From assembly GCA_934095865.1 (NCBI GenBank), contig CAKOKU010000009.1, positions 1 through 55,162 on the forward strand: DNA of 55,162 nucleotides. Reading direction: 5' to 3'. Position 1 is the stretch's first letter. Every line of letters starts with the position of its first letter. The translations under genes and the position numbers were made by a program. Source of the DNA: an uncultured Bacilli bacterium (lineage in GTDB: Bacteria > Bacillota_I > Bacilli_A > RF39 > UBA660). Under the pieces are notes generated by a model. That model had not been told where the DNA came from, searched no databases, and was given only the letters and a program-made list of their open reading frames with translations. Below are positions 42,401 to 50,677 of this stretch, in pieces.

Positions 42401-42824
42401 ATTTAGAATTGCTATGTCATATCCAAATTGTTATATAGGTAGTATTTCTTTTGGTGCTAACTTCATGCAAACCATTAAGACAATGAAAGAAGCCGAAGCT
42501 CATGAAGGTCCAAGCTTAATCATTTGCTACTGTCCATGTATTGAACAAGGCTTGCACGGTGGTATGTCAAACTCTATAAATGAAGAGAAACTAGCCGTCG
42601 AATGTGGTTACGTCAACTTAATGCGCTACATCCCAGAAGAGAAGAAACTATATATAGATTCTAAAGAACCAAATTTTAATAAATATGAAAATTTCTTAAA
42701 AAATGAAGTAAGATATAGTGCTCTTACGAAAAAAGATAACGAATTAGCCAAAGATTTATTAGATATCCAAATAGCTAACGCCAAAGAAAGATACGAATTC
42801 TATAAAAACATTGCTAATAAATAA
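39465..42824 (+). CDS. nifJ: Pyruvate:ferredoxin (flavodoxin) oxidoreductase, single-chain
   Basis: Converts pyruvate, CoA and oxidised ferredoxin to acetyl-CoA, CO2 and reduced ferredoxin, the central reaction of anaerobic energy metabolism. All domains are in one 1119-aa chain: N-terminal pyruvate-binding domain (YPITPSSPMA near residue 21), middle gamma-type domain, two 4Fe-4S clusters (C667-I-Q-C-G-M-C and C-T-S-C-G-L-C-I-N-A-C about residues 715-725), and the TPP-binding domain with ACAGCGETPYLK, GDGWAYDIGFGG and TEVYSNTGGQASKSS. No frameshift. An obligate anaerobic or microaerophilic lifestyle is implied. Own promoter and terminator. Confidence 0.97.
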   Translation: MKKIVDGNTACSNIANLFTEIASIYPITPSSPMASNIDNLKLKKKNLFNEAVEVVEMQSEAGAAGAMHGALISGSLATTFTASQGLLLMIPNMYKIAGEGLPGVIHVAARTVATHALSIFGDHSDIYATRQTGFAMLASTNVYDAQNLAAVAHLAAIEASVPFLHFFDGFRTSHELNSIEELPDIELLKLINYDKVKEFKNKALNVGFNYQRGMAENEDIYFQSVEARNKDYDAVPDIVNNYMQKINEIMNTSYAPFNYYGANNATHVIVAMGSVCDTIKLTIDELNKNNAIYGLVEVHLYRPFSSKYLKEVLPKTVKNIAVLDRTKESGSIGEPLYLDVLAALNDTDIKIVGGRYGLSSKNTTPSDIAGVYKMLTTNLKNNFTIGIFDDVTNLSLEPVEMDICVCDKEILIYGYGSDGMVSTSKDIMHYLGEKESLNVQGYFQYDSKKSGGVTVSNLRVSKESINAPFYVTKPSLLVITKDAYLKNFDMFSNVCENGICLINTNKKSIELDDILPNKAKEAINAKNLKVLLIDADKIALENGIKGKISKIMEIVILKLLGFNDAENYIKESIKKKFATKGDDIINANINSLSTAVKSVTLVQGKFKLQAEPASHDSIFTKINNREGDSLKVSDLMPFKNGIFPCGLASSEKRKIATQVPIWHRENCIQCGMCATVCPHAVIRPIITEAKDDTGLKVLGHTEYNYEIVVSEADCTSCGLCINACPGKMGKKALEFGKATYKNQEYADAMFKNHHNPELFDRFTLKGASLRKPCFEFSGACAGCGETPYLKMLSQLFGEKLVIANATGCSSIYGGSAPSTPYLIPWANSLFEDNAEFGYGMYLTYKNTKKRIIDIINKCLDCVDEAEKELLTKWLENQDNYEVTKEIVTKLKTMTIPEDLKDVLPYMVSRSVFIVGGDGWAYDIGFGGIDHVLSSGENVNILVLDTEVYSNTGGQASKSSRVGAVAEFANMGKKTAKKDLFRIAMSYPNCYIGSISFGANFMQTIKTMKEAEAHEGPSLIICYCPCIEQGLHGGMSNSINEEKLAVECGYVNLMRYIPEEKKLYIDSKEPNFNKYENFLKNEVRYSALTKKDNELAKDLLDIQIANAKERYEFYKNIANK

Positions 42825-42847
42825 TAAAAATAAAGTAAATTAATGTC

Positions 42848-42881
42848 AAAAAGAAGTAGTTTAATAATTATTTCTTTTTTT
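42848..42881 (+). terminator. Terminator of nifJ
   Basis: AAAAAGAAGTAGTT (42848-42861) pairs with AATTATTTCTTTTT (42866-42879) with two G-U pairs, loop TAAT, then T. Confidence 0.75.
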
Positions 42882-42918
42882 CTTGTGTTATTATAAGGAT
42901 AAGAACGGGAGAATTTAT

Positions 42919-44271
42919 ATGATAAAAATAAAAACTGATTCAAGAAAAATACAACCAGGTGATACTTTTGTTGCCATTAAAGGCTTAACAGTTGATGGTC
43001 ACGATTTCATTTCTAAGGCTATCAGCCTAGGGGCCAGTAAAATTGTTTGCGAACATGGTAGTTATCCAGTAGAAACGCTGCTTGTTCCTAACACAAAAGA
43101 ATGGTTGCAAAAATATTTAGTAGATAATTATGAAGAAGAAGTAAACAAAATAAAACTAATTGGTATGACAGGTACTAATGGTAAAACAACAACTTGCTTT
43201 TTAACTTATCAAATGTTATTAAGTCTTGGCAAAAAAGCCGCCTATATGGGTACCATTGGTTTTTATATGCCAGGGGTAAAAAGAGAACTTAATAATACAA
43301 CCCCTGAAATCTTAGATGTTTATAGTCTTATCATTGAAGCAATTGAGGCTGGATGTGAGTATTTTGTTATGGAAGTATCTAGTCATTCCTTAGTAGAAAA
43401 ACGTATTGAAGGTCTAGAATTTACAGCCTTAGCTTTCTCTAATTTAACCGAAGACCATCTTGATTTTCATAAGACCATGGAAAATTATTTACACGCCAAA
43501 ATGTTAATATTAGATCAATTAAAAGGAACTATTATTGTTAATAATGACGATGCTTATGCTAAATACTTTGAAACTAAAAACTATAAAACTTTAGGCTATA
43601 CAGGTAGTGATTATAAGATTATTAGTTATGAAGAAACTGATAGAGGAACTTTAATTAATTTTAGAGCTGACAAAGATTATAGCGTCGAAACTAACTTAAA
43701 ATGTAAATATAATGTATATAATTATCTTACTGCTTTAGGCCTTCTAAACATTTTAGGAATAAGTATTCCAGATATTATTAATATAACTAAGGATATTTAT
43801 GCACCTCGTGGCCGTTGCGAACAAATTAAAGTTAAAAATGCTTATGCCGTTATTGATTATGCGCATACACCAGATGCTGTTGAAAAAATCATTACTTCCT
43901 TTTTAGAAAATAAAAAGGGCCGCATTATTACCATCGTTGGCTGCGGTGGTGATCGTGATCCTCTAAAACGCCCAATTATGGGAGAAATTGCCTCCCGTTT
44001 GAGTGATTATGTCATCTTTACAAGTGATAATCCAAGAACAGAAGACCCTAATAAAATATTAGAAGATATATTAGCAGGTGTCAAAAAAGATAATTATGAG
44101 GTTGAACCTGATCGTAAAACGGCCATTAAAAAAGGATTGGATATGTTAAATACTGGTGATGTTCTCCTTATTTTAGGTAAAGGTCATGAAGACTATCAAA
44201 TTATTGGTCATACTAAACATCACTTAGATGATTTAGAAGAAGTAAAAAAATATTTAGAGGAAAACAATTAA
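42919..44271 (+). CDS. murE: UDP-N-acetylmuramoyl-tripeptide synthase (meso-diaminopimelate adding)
   Basis: Adds the third residue of the peptidoglycan stem peptide. 450 aa with Mur-ligase domains in order: N-terminal UDP-binding domain (TDSRKIQPGDTFVAIKG), ATP site GMTGTNGKTTTCF (about residues 81-93), EVSSHSL, the carbamylated-Lys region HAKMLILD, and the C-terminal DNPRTEDP (about residue 370). The Arg of DNPR marks enzymes that use meso-diaminopimelate rather than lysine. Start ATG 42919 follows GGGAG; the frame extends upstream without support. The stop overlaps the next start by one base (TAATG), so the following unknown gene is co-translated. Confidence 0.96.
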   Translation: MIKIKTDSRKIQPGDTFVAIKGLTVDGHDFISKAISLGASKIVCEHGSYPVETLLVPNTKEWLQKYLVDNYEEEVNKIKLIGMTGTNGKTTTCFLTYQMLLSLGKKAAYMGTIGFYMPGVKRELNNTTPEILDVYSLIIEAIEAGCEYFVMEVSSHSLVEKRIEGLEFTALAFSNLTEDHLDFHKTMENYLHAKMLILDQLKGTIIVNNDDAYAKYFETKNYKTLGYTGSDYKIISYEETDRGTLINFRADKDYSVETNLKCKYNVYNYLTALGLLNILGISIPDIINITKDIYAPRGRCEQIKVKNAYAVIDYAHTPDAVEKIITSFLENKKGRIITIVGCGGDRDPLKRPIMGEIASRLSDYVIFTSDNPRTEDPNKILEDILAGVKKDNYEVEPDRKTAIKKGLDMLNTGDVLLILGKGHEDYQIIGHTKHHLDDLEEVKKYLEENN

Positions 44272-44924
44272 TGAAAAGATTGAATCTTTCAGAGTTTTTT
44301 CAACCAGAAAATGCCTATTTCACTAGTAGGGATGGCACGACTGGATTAGGGGCAACCATTATTATTACTCCTTTGAAAACAATTGCTGTATATAACGAGA
44401 AAGCCCCGGATATTAATGGCCATGACCTTGATGGTTTAGGCCACCATGCCTATACTGAATTAGAAATAATTGCTAACATTTTTAATGTCGATCCAACAGA
44501 TAAATTGCCAACGGAAATTTTGCCATCGTTTGATTCTAATTATATTGCTTTGTGTTTATTTAATCTTCCTCCAACACCAACTATGACTACGCCAACTTTT
44601 GTTCTTAGCGGTAATATTCCGGCTTTCATTAATGAAAAGCAATACGCTGAATTAGTTAGAATTAACAAGGAAGCCAAAGCTTTAAATGTCGAGTGTCAAA
44701 TTCATATAGAATCTTTTGACCCCAGAAGAGGTGTTGATGATTTTTCCTTGGCCATTGGTGACTTTTGCGAAGACAATGGTTTAGAACAGGCCCTAAAATT
44801 TCTTCAAGAAAATGATAGAATTAAAGATTATCAAATCGTCAAAAACGCTCAAGGTCCAGAACATACCTTTAACCTTTATGACGATATCTTAAATAAAGAT
44901 ACAACAAGAAATTATAAAAAATAA
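44271..44924 (+). CDS. Unknown protein coupled to murE
   Basis: Not recognised. The 217-aa protein has no signal or membrane helix. It reads as an alpha/beta protein with an early TSRDGTTGLGATIIIT segment, GHDLDGLGHHAYTELEIIA with two His and acidic residues, and a later IHIESFDPRRGVDDFSLA. The His/Asp-rich block could bind a metal, but no family was matched. The start overlaps the murE stop (TAATG), and a 17-bp gap separates it from the DUF1848 gene, so three genes probably share a transcript. Confidence 0.55.
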   Translation: MKRLNLSEFFQPENAYFTSRDGTTGLGATIIITPLKTIAVYNEKAPDINGHDLDGLGHHAYTELEIIANIFNVDPTDKLPTEILPSFDSNYIALCLFNLPPTPTMTTPTFVLSGNIPAFINEKQYAELVRINKEAKALNVECQIHIESFDPRRGVDDFSLAIGDFCEDNGLEQALKFLQENDRIKDYQIVKNAQGPEHTFNLYDDILNKDTTRNYKK

Positions 44925-44941
44925 CCAAAGAAAGGATTTTT

Positions 44942-45829
44942 ATGATACTGAATGTAAGTGGTCGTACTGATATAGTGGCCTTTTATACACCATGGTTTTT
45001 AAAACGCTATCAAGAAGGTTTTGTCGATGTTCGCAATCCCTTTAATGAAACCCAAGTCAGTAGAATATATTTCACTGATGTTGAAGCCTTAGTATTTTGT
45101 ACTAAAAATCCCAAACCTATAATTCCTTATTTAGATAAGATTGAGAAACCAATTTTATTTCACGTGACTTTAACTGGTTATAAAAAGGATATTGAACCGG
45201 TAGTTCCTAATAAAACCCAGACCATAGAAAATATTAAAAAGATTAGTAAGATTTTTGGTAAAGACCATGTTTATGTTCGCTATGACCCCATTTTTTTTAG
45301 TGATGACTATCCAGTTGATTATCATATTAAGGCCATTACGAGAATTTGCGAGCTTCTTGACGGCTATATTGATAAAATTATTATTTCTTTTATTGATGAT
45401 TATAAAAATGTTCGCAAGAATGAAGCAGCCATTCATTTTCGTCCCTTTAGTGAAGCTGATTATCAAAACTTAGGAACCAATATTTCTAAAGTAGCCCATG
45501 CTCATAACATTCGCGTGCATACTTGTTATGAAGCAAGAAATTTAGCCGAATATGGTTTTGATGAAGAAGAATGCCTATCTCATGAACTAGCTTATATGTT
45601 AACCGGTCATAAATACCCTAATTGGAAAGCCCGTAAAGAACACCTTTGTAATTGTGTTAATATTGTTGATATTGGTGCCTTTAATTCTTGCAGCCATTTC
45701 TGCAAATATTGTTATGCTAACTATAAAGAAGAAAGTGTTAGAAAAAATATGCGTCTTCATGATGTTAATTCAAGCTTATTACTTGGTCATTTAACTAATG
45801 AAGATAAGATTACAATTAGAAAAAAATAG
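44942..45829 (+). CDS. DUF1848 protein with C-terminal Cys cluster
   Basis: The 295-aa product matches the DUF1848 plan: N-terminal VSGRTDIVAFYTPWFLKR, then FCTKNPKPIIPYL, a TIM-barrel-like body with VYVRYDPIFF, and the Cys-rich end LCNCVNIVDIGAFNSCSHFC followed by KYCYANY. The closing CxHxCxYCYAN pattern resembles a radical-SAM/iron-sulfur ligand set, placed unusually at the C-terminus. The family is common in anaerobes and has no assigned biochemical role that I know. Follows the unknown gene at 44271, Shine-Dalgarno AAAGGA. Confidence 0.85.
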   Translation: MILNVSGRTDIVAFYTPWFLKRYQEGFVDVRNPFNETQVSRIYFTDVEALVFCTKNPKPIIPYLDKIEKPILFHVTLTGYKKDIEPVVPNKTQTIENIKKISKIFGKDHVYVRYDPIFFSDDYPVDYHIKAITRICELLDGYIDKIIISFIDDYKNVRKNEAAIHFRPFSEADYQNLGTNISKVAHAHNIRVHTCYEARNLAEYGFDEEECLSHELAYMLTGHKYPNWKARKEHLCNCVNIVDIGAFNSCSHFCKYCYANYKEESVRKNMRLHDVNSSLLLGHLTNEDKITIRKK

Positions 45830-45880
45830 TTTATTTGACCACCAATGTTTAAATGTAAAGAATAGAAAGTATGTGATGTT

Positions 45881-48238
45881 ATGGAAAGATATAACCCTAA
45901 TTATAAAGAGGGGCTAAGCGAAGAACAAGTCCTTGCTAGGAAAAATGATAACTTAGTAAATTATAATGACGTTCCGCCAACTAAAACAATAAAGCAAATA
46001 ATCATTGATAATTTTTGCACTTACTTTAATTTTATCAATCTTCTTTTAGGTGGTGCTATCATTGGGGCTGGTATTTATGGCCATCAAATAATAGATGCCT
46101 TAAAAAACTGCCTATTTATGGGTGTTATTATTTTCAATAGTATTATAAGTATCATCCAAGAGGTAATATCTAAGAAAATCATTGATAAATTATCCGTTAT
46201 ATCTGCGGCTAAAGTAACTGCTATTAGAGATCATCAAGAACAAAGTCTAGGTCTTGATGAAATCGTTCTAGATGATATTTTAAAATTCGACAGTGGTAAT
46301 CAAGTGGTTGTTGATTCTATTATCTTAGAAGGTAATGTTGAAGTAAATGAATCCTTTATTACTGGGGAATCTAAAGCTATAAATAAGAAAAAAGGGGATA
46401 TGATTTTATCTGGTTCTTTTATCATCAGTGGTAGTTGCTATGCAAAAGTAGAGCATATAGGTGCTGATAATTATATTGCTAAAATCAGTAAAGAAGCTAA
46501 ATATGATAAAAAAGCCAATTCAGTTATTATGAACTCTTTTGAAGGATTATTAAAATTTTTATCAATTGTTATTATTCCAGTTGGTGCTTTATTATTAACT
46601 AATCAACTAATTGTTACCAATTATGATATTACGGCCTCAATTTTAAACACTGTCGGTGCCTTAATAGGGATGATTCCCGAAGGATTACTTCTTCTAACTA
46701 GTTCCGTTATGGCGGTAAGCATTATGCGTCTTAGTAAATATAACGTCCTAGTTCAACAACTTTATTGTATTGAAACTTTAGCACGAGTTGATGTTATTTG
46801 CCTAGATAAAACTGGCACTATAACCACTGGTAAAATGGAAATGCTTGATTTCATTTTTGCTACTAAAAATAATCCAGATAAAATTAATGAAGTATTAAGC
46901 AATATGGTTTATGCTTTTTCAAGCGTTAATCAAACCTTAGCGGCCATCAAAGAAAAATGTCCTAAAAAAGATACCATGGAAGTTTTAGAAGTAAAAGAAT
47001 TTTCCTCAGCTAGAAAATATAGTGCCGTTTGTTTTAAGGATTATGGTACCGTTTATTTAGGTGCCCCTGAATTTGTTTTAAAAGACAATGTTTCTAAATA
47101 TCAAAAAATACTAACTAAATATCAAGATTACCGTACTATTGTTCTTGCTAAAAATAATGAAACCATTGGTTCTTTAGAAAATCTAGAAGTTTTAGGTTTT
47201 ATTATTATTCAAGATGAAATTAGAAAAGAAGCACCTGCCACTTTAAAATATTTTCAAGATCAAAATGTGCGCGTAAAAATAATAAGTGGTGATAATTTTG
47301 AAACAGTTACATCTATTGCTAAAAGAGCTGGACTTATAAGTGCTAACGGCGTGGATGCCAGATTAATAAATGAAGACAATGCTAAAGAAATGGTTGAAAA
47401 ATATGATATCTTTGGCCGCGTAACTCCGGAGCAGAAAAAATTATTAATAAATGCCCTAAAAAGTAATGGTCATACAGTTGCCATGACTGGTGATGGTGTA
47501 AACGATGTTTTAGCGCTTAAATGTGCTGACTGTTCAATTGCCATGGCTAGTGGTGCTGATGCTGCCAAAAACGTCAGTCAATTAGTTTTATTAGACTCGA
47601 ATTTTGCATCAATGCCTAAAGTTGTTGCCGAAGGAAGAAGAACCATCAATAATGTTGAACGCTCAGCTTCGCTTTTATTGATTAAAACCATTTTTACTTC
47701 CATCCTTGTAATAATTTGTATCTTTATAAAGAGTGAATATTTTTATCTACCTATCCAATTAAGTCTAATCACTACTTGTACTATTAGTGTACCTTCCTTC
47801 TTCTTAGCCTTAGAACCTAATACTGATTTGGTTAAAGGTAACTTCATGTTAAAAGTCGTTGGTAAAAGTATTCCTCCAGCACTAACAGTAGTCTTTAATG
47901 TTGTAATGATCACCCTTTTCAAAGAAGCCTTTAATTTAGATAGCGACTTAACATCAACTTTAATTGTTATCATGACCTCAACAACCGGTTTTATTAATTT
48001 ATTCCGTATGTCTAGACCATTCAATTGGTTCCGAGGTCTATTATACTTTGTTCTTCTTAGCATCTTTATTTATGTTATCTTATATCAAAGCGCCTTCTTC
48101 TACTTATCTCAAATCAACTTTAAAACCATTTTATTGTATACTGTTTTTGCTATATGTAGTATTTGGGTTTTTGATAAATTAAATAACATCACTGCCTTTA
48201 TTTTAAAGAAATTTGATAAAACATATGAAGGAAATTGA
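45881..48238 (+). CDS. P-type cation-transporting ATPase, CtpE-like
   Basis: The product (785 aa) has ten or so membrane helices and the P-type motifs: TGES (about residue 160, actuator domain), the phosphorylated Asp309 in DKTGT, KXISGDN-type KIISGDNFETV, and TGDGVNDVLALK (about 536). The helix before the catalytic loop reads MIPEGLLLLTSSVMA followed by LVQQLYCIETLARVD, as in the CtpE group, where PEGL replaces the PEGLP of calcium pumps. CtpE-type proteins handle Ca2+ in mycobacteria; the ion here is inferred only. No N-terminal metal-binding domain, so not a copper/zinc pump. Confidence 0.9.
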   Translation: MERYNPNYKEGLSEEQVLARKNDNLVNYNDVPPTKTIKQIIIDNFCTYFNFINLLLGGAIIGAGIYGHQIIDALKNCLFMGVIIFNSIISIIQEVISKKIIDKLSVISAAKVTAIRDHQEQSLGLDEIVLDDILKFDSGNQVVVDSIILEGNVEVNESFITGESKAINKKKGDMILSGSFIISGSCYAKVEHIGADNYIAKISKEAKYDKKANSVIMNSFEGLLKFLSIVIIPVGALLLTNQLIVTNYDITASILNTVGALIGMIPEGLLLLTSSVMAVSIMRLSKYNVLVQQLYCIETLARVDVICLDKTGTITTGKMEMLDFIFATKNNPDKINEVLSNMVYAFSSVNQTLAAIKEKCPKKDTMEVLEVKEFSSARKYSAVCFKDYGTVYLGAPEFVLKDNVSKYQKILTKYQDYRTIVLAKNNETIGSLENLEVLGFIIIQDEIRKEAPATLKYFQDQNVRVKIISGDNFETVTSIAKRAGLISANGVDARLINEDNAKEMVEKYDIFGRVTPEQKKLLINALKSNGHTVAMTGDGVNDVLALKCADCSIAMASGADAAKNVSQLVLLDSNFASMPKVVAEGRRTINNVERSASLLLIKTIFTSILVIICIFIKSEYFYLPIQLSLITTCTISVPSFFLALEPNTDLVKGNFMLKVVGKSIPPALTVVFNVVMITLFKEAFNLDSDLTSTLIVIMTSTTGFINLFRMSRPFNWFRGLLYFVLLSIFIYVILYQSAFFYLSQINFKTILLYTVFAICSIWVFDKLNNITAFILKKFDKTYEGN

Positions 48239-48265
48239 TTACTTAGTCTAGAAAGTAATCTTTTT
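48237..48265 (+). terminator. Terminator of the P-type ATPase gene
   Basis: GATTACTT (48237-48244) pairs with AAGTAATC (48253-48260), 8-nt loop, five T. The TGA stop (48236-48238) runs into the stem. Confidence 0.8.
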
Positions 48266-48268
48266 CTT

Positions 48269-48277
48269 TGGTATGAT
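48269..48277 (+). promoter_or_regulatory. Extended -10 promoter of dxs
   Basis: TGGTATGAT fits TGn-TATGAT; the region 17 bp upstream is the T run of the terminator, with no real -35. Confidence 0.5.
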
Positions 48278-48305
48278 ATTTATACGCATTTTGAGGTGAT
48301 TATGT

Positions 48306-50219
48306 ATGAATAAAATAAACTTGGAGGACTTAGAGAATCCAGGATTTTTAAAGGACTTAACATATCCAGAGTTAGAAAACTTAAGTAAAGAAATTCGCAC
48401 TTTTTTAATTGAAAATATATCTAAAACCGGTGGCCACTTATCATCAAATTTAGGAATTGTAGAATTAACTATGGCTATTCATCGTAATTTTGATATTCCG
48501 AAAGATAAACTTATTTTTGACGTTGGTCATCAATCATATGTTCATAAAATCTTAACTGGCCGTGCTAAAGACTTCAAGACTTTACGTAAATATAATGGCT
48601 TATCTGGCTTTCAAAAAAGAAGTGAATCTATCTATGATAATTATGAAGCTGGTCATTCTTCAACTAGTCTTTCCGCCGCTCTTGGGTTTGCTCTAGCTCG
48701 TGATATGAAAAAAGAAACTAATAATGTTATTGCCGTAGTAGGGGATGGTTCCATTGGTAATGGTCTTTGCTATGAAGCGTTAAATCATATAGGGGATGCT
48801 AATACAAAGTTAATAGTTATTTTAAATGATAATGAAATGAGTATTTCTAAAAATGTTGGGGCTATTCATAACACTCTAGATAAAATCAGAAGTACCAAAA
48901 AGTATCATAAAACGATGCAAGAAACTAAAAGCATTTTAAATTCTATACCAATTGTTGGAAAATACACATATAAATTAGTTAAATATTTGAAAGAATCATT
49001 TAAAAAAATTTATATGAAAGAAGGGTATTTATTTGAAGAATTTGGCCTAAATTATTATGGCCCTATTAATGGTCATGATTTTGTTGAACTAGATAAATAC
49101 TTAAAAATGGCCGCAAACGAAACACAACCAGTATTATTACACGTAATTACCCAAAAAGGCCGTGGGTATAAATATGCCGAAGAAGATATTGAAGGCATCT
49201 GGCATGGTATTAGTCCTTTTGATATTTCAACCGGTAAAGTTAAAAAGATTAGCGATGGCAAAAAGAGTTGGAGTGAAGTAATAACTGATTCTTTAATTAA
49301 GCTTGCTTCTAATGATGAAAAAATTATTGCTATTACTCCCGCTATGGCTAATGGCAGTAAATTAAATAAGTTTAAAGAAGCATTCCCAAGTCGATTTATT
49401 GATGTCGGTATAGCAGAAGAACACGCTCTTGTCCTAGCTAACGCTATGAGTTTAGAAAATTTAAAGCCTTTTGTTTCTATTTATTCGACCTTTTTACAAC
49501 GTGGTTATGATGAAATACAACAAGATATAGCTAGAATGAGTGGTAATGTAGTTATAGGTATTGATAGGGCAGGTATTGTTGGTGAAGATGGAGAGACACA
49601 TCAAGGCATTTATGATATATCTTTTTTAAGCTCTATTCCTAATATGATAATTATGGCTCCCGCTGATGCCGAGGAAGCAAGCAATATGCTTTATACAGCT
49701 TTTAATACGCCTTTACCAGTTGCTATTCGCTACTCAAAAGCTAGCATTGATGCAAGCATACCCAAAAAAAGCCATTCTATAAAGATTGGCACTTGGCCTA
49801 TAATTTCTTATCCTGAAAGAATAGCAGCAGATGGTTATATAATTAGTTACGGTGATTTTCTTAGCAATGCTCTTCTTATTCAAGAAGCTCTCCGCCAAAA
49901 AAATATTTACCTTAAAGTAGTTAATGCTAGATTTATTAAGCCATTAGATTATCACGTTTTAAAAGAAATAGTAACAGAAAATTTGCCTGTTTTTGTTTAT
50001 GAAGAGGCCTCTAAAATTGGCAGTCTTGGCAGTATGATAAGTTCTTATCTTTTAGAAAATGGCTATACCAATACTTTTGATAATTTGGCTATTCCTGATG
50101 AATTTATTAAACAAGGTAAGAGAGAAGAATTAATAGAATCTTTAAAACTAGATGTTAAAAGTGTTACCAAAATAATAGAAAGAAGGTTAAAAAATGTTAA
50201 TCGAAGTAAAAAAGGTTAA
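48306..50219 (+). CDS. dxs: 1-deoxy-D-xylulose-5-phosphate synthase
   Basis: First enzyme of the MEP isoprenoid pathway, joining pyruvate and glyceraldehyde-3-phosphate on thiamine diphosphate. 637 aa with domain order and motifs as expected: KTGGHLSSNLGIVELTMA, FDVGHQSYVHKILTGR, the TPP/Mg motif GDGSIGNGLCYEAL (about residue 147) with LNDNEMSIS, the catalytic-loop DRAGIVGEDGETHQG (about 419), and the C-terminal transketolase domain. ATG 48306 follows GAGGTGA. The overlapping ATG at 48302 is out of frame. The 3' end overlaps the YqfO-like gene by 26 nt. Confidence 0.97.
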   Translation: MNKINLEDLENPGFLKDLTYPELENLSKEIRTFLIENISKTGGHLSSNLGIVELTMAIHRNFDIPKDKLIFDVGHQSYVHKILTGRAKDFKTLRKYNGLSGFQKRSESIYDNYEAGHSSTSLSAALGFALARDMKKETNNVIAVVGDGSIGNGLCYEALNHIGDANTKLIVILNDNEMSISKNVGAIHNTLDKIRSTKKYHKTMQETKSILNSIPIVGKYTYKLVKYLKESFKKIYMKEGYLFEEFGLNYYGPINGHDFVELDKYLKMAANETQPVLLHVITQKGRGYKYAEEDIEGIWHGISPFDISTGKVKKISDGKKSWSEVITDSLIKLASNDEKIIAITPAMANGSKLNKFKEAFPSRFIDVGIAEEHALVLANAMSLENLKPFVSIYSTFLQRGYDEIQQDIARMSGNVVIGIDRAGIVGEDGETHQGIYDISFLSSIPNMIIMAPADAEEASNMLYTAFNTPLPVAIRYSKASIDASIPKKSHSIKIGTWPIISYPERIAADGYIISYGDFLSNALLIQEALRQKNIYLKVVNARFIKPLDYHVLKEIVTENLPVFVYEEASKIGSLGSMISSYLLENGYTNTFDNLAIPDEFIKQGKREELIESLKLDVKSVTKIIERRLKNVNRSKKG

Positions 50220-50544
50220 AGTTGTCGTAATGATACCAGTAAGTCATACCAAAGAAGTATTTGCATCCTTAAATGATGCCTTTAAAACTGTTGGAGTTAT
50301 TGGCAATTATACCAACTGTACAACAATACTAAGAGGTAAATCAACCTTCAAGCCAAGTGCTAATGCGAACCCATTTTTAGGCAAAAAAGAGGAATTAACA
50401 ATTACTGATGAAGACCGCCTAGAAGTGATTTGTAATATAGAAGAAGTAAAACCCCTAATTCGAAAAATAAAAGAAGTACATCCTTATGAAGAAGTAGGAA
50501 TTGATATTTATCCACTAATTGACATAGATGATATTGAAGGCTAA
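50194..50544 (+). CDS. YqfO/NIF3-type CutA-like domain protein
   Basis: 116 aa, equal to the CutA-like domain that is inserted in or appended to NIF3/YqfO proteins (COG3323 type). VKVVVMIPVSHTKEVFASL, GVIGNYTNCTTILRGKSTF, a PSANANPFLGKKEEL block and the closing EVHPYEEVGIDIYPLI are the family signature (compare FRPxxGANPxIG and HPYEExAYDIYPL). A stand-alone copy is known in several lineages; function is not established, and metal or nucleotide binding has been proposed for NIF3. The start within dxs is supported by AGAAGG and the family's first strand. Confidence 0.85.
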   Translation: MLIEVKKVKVVVMIPVSHTKEVFASLNDAFKTVGVIGNYTNCTTILRGKSTFKPSANANPFLGKKEELTITDEDRLEVICNIEEVKPLIRKIKEVHPYEEVGIDIYPLIDIDDIEG

Positions 50545-50558
50545 CAGAGCCTTTTTTT
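50536..50558 (+). terminator. Terminator of dxs and the YqfO-like gene
   Basis: AAGGCT (50537-50542) pairs with AGCCTT (50548-50553), loop AACAG, seven T in the 3' flank. The TAA stop (50542-50544) is in the hairpin. Confidence 0.85.
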
Positions 50559-50677
50559 CTTGGCAATCTTTTCACTTAAAAGCTTTTAAAATCAATAAAA
50601 AGTCGTAAAATCAGAAAAACAACCCCAAAAATGAATAAAAAGAAATATATTGTCCCATAAATAAATAGGAGCAAAAT

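Noticed and set aside
50632..50663. SigG-type promoter (TGAATA, 18 bp, CATAAATA) before sigG
   Set aside because: The resulting start of transcription near 50670 would fall in the Shine-Dalgarno, leaving no leader; also one mismatch in the -10. Kept only as a possibility.
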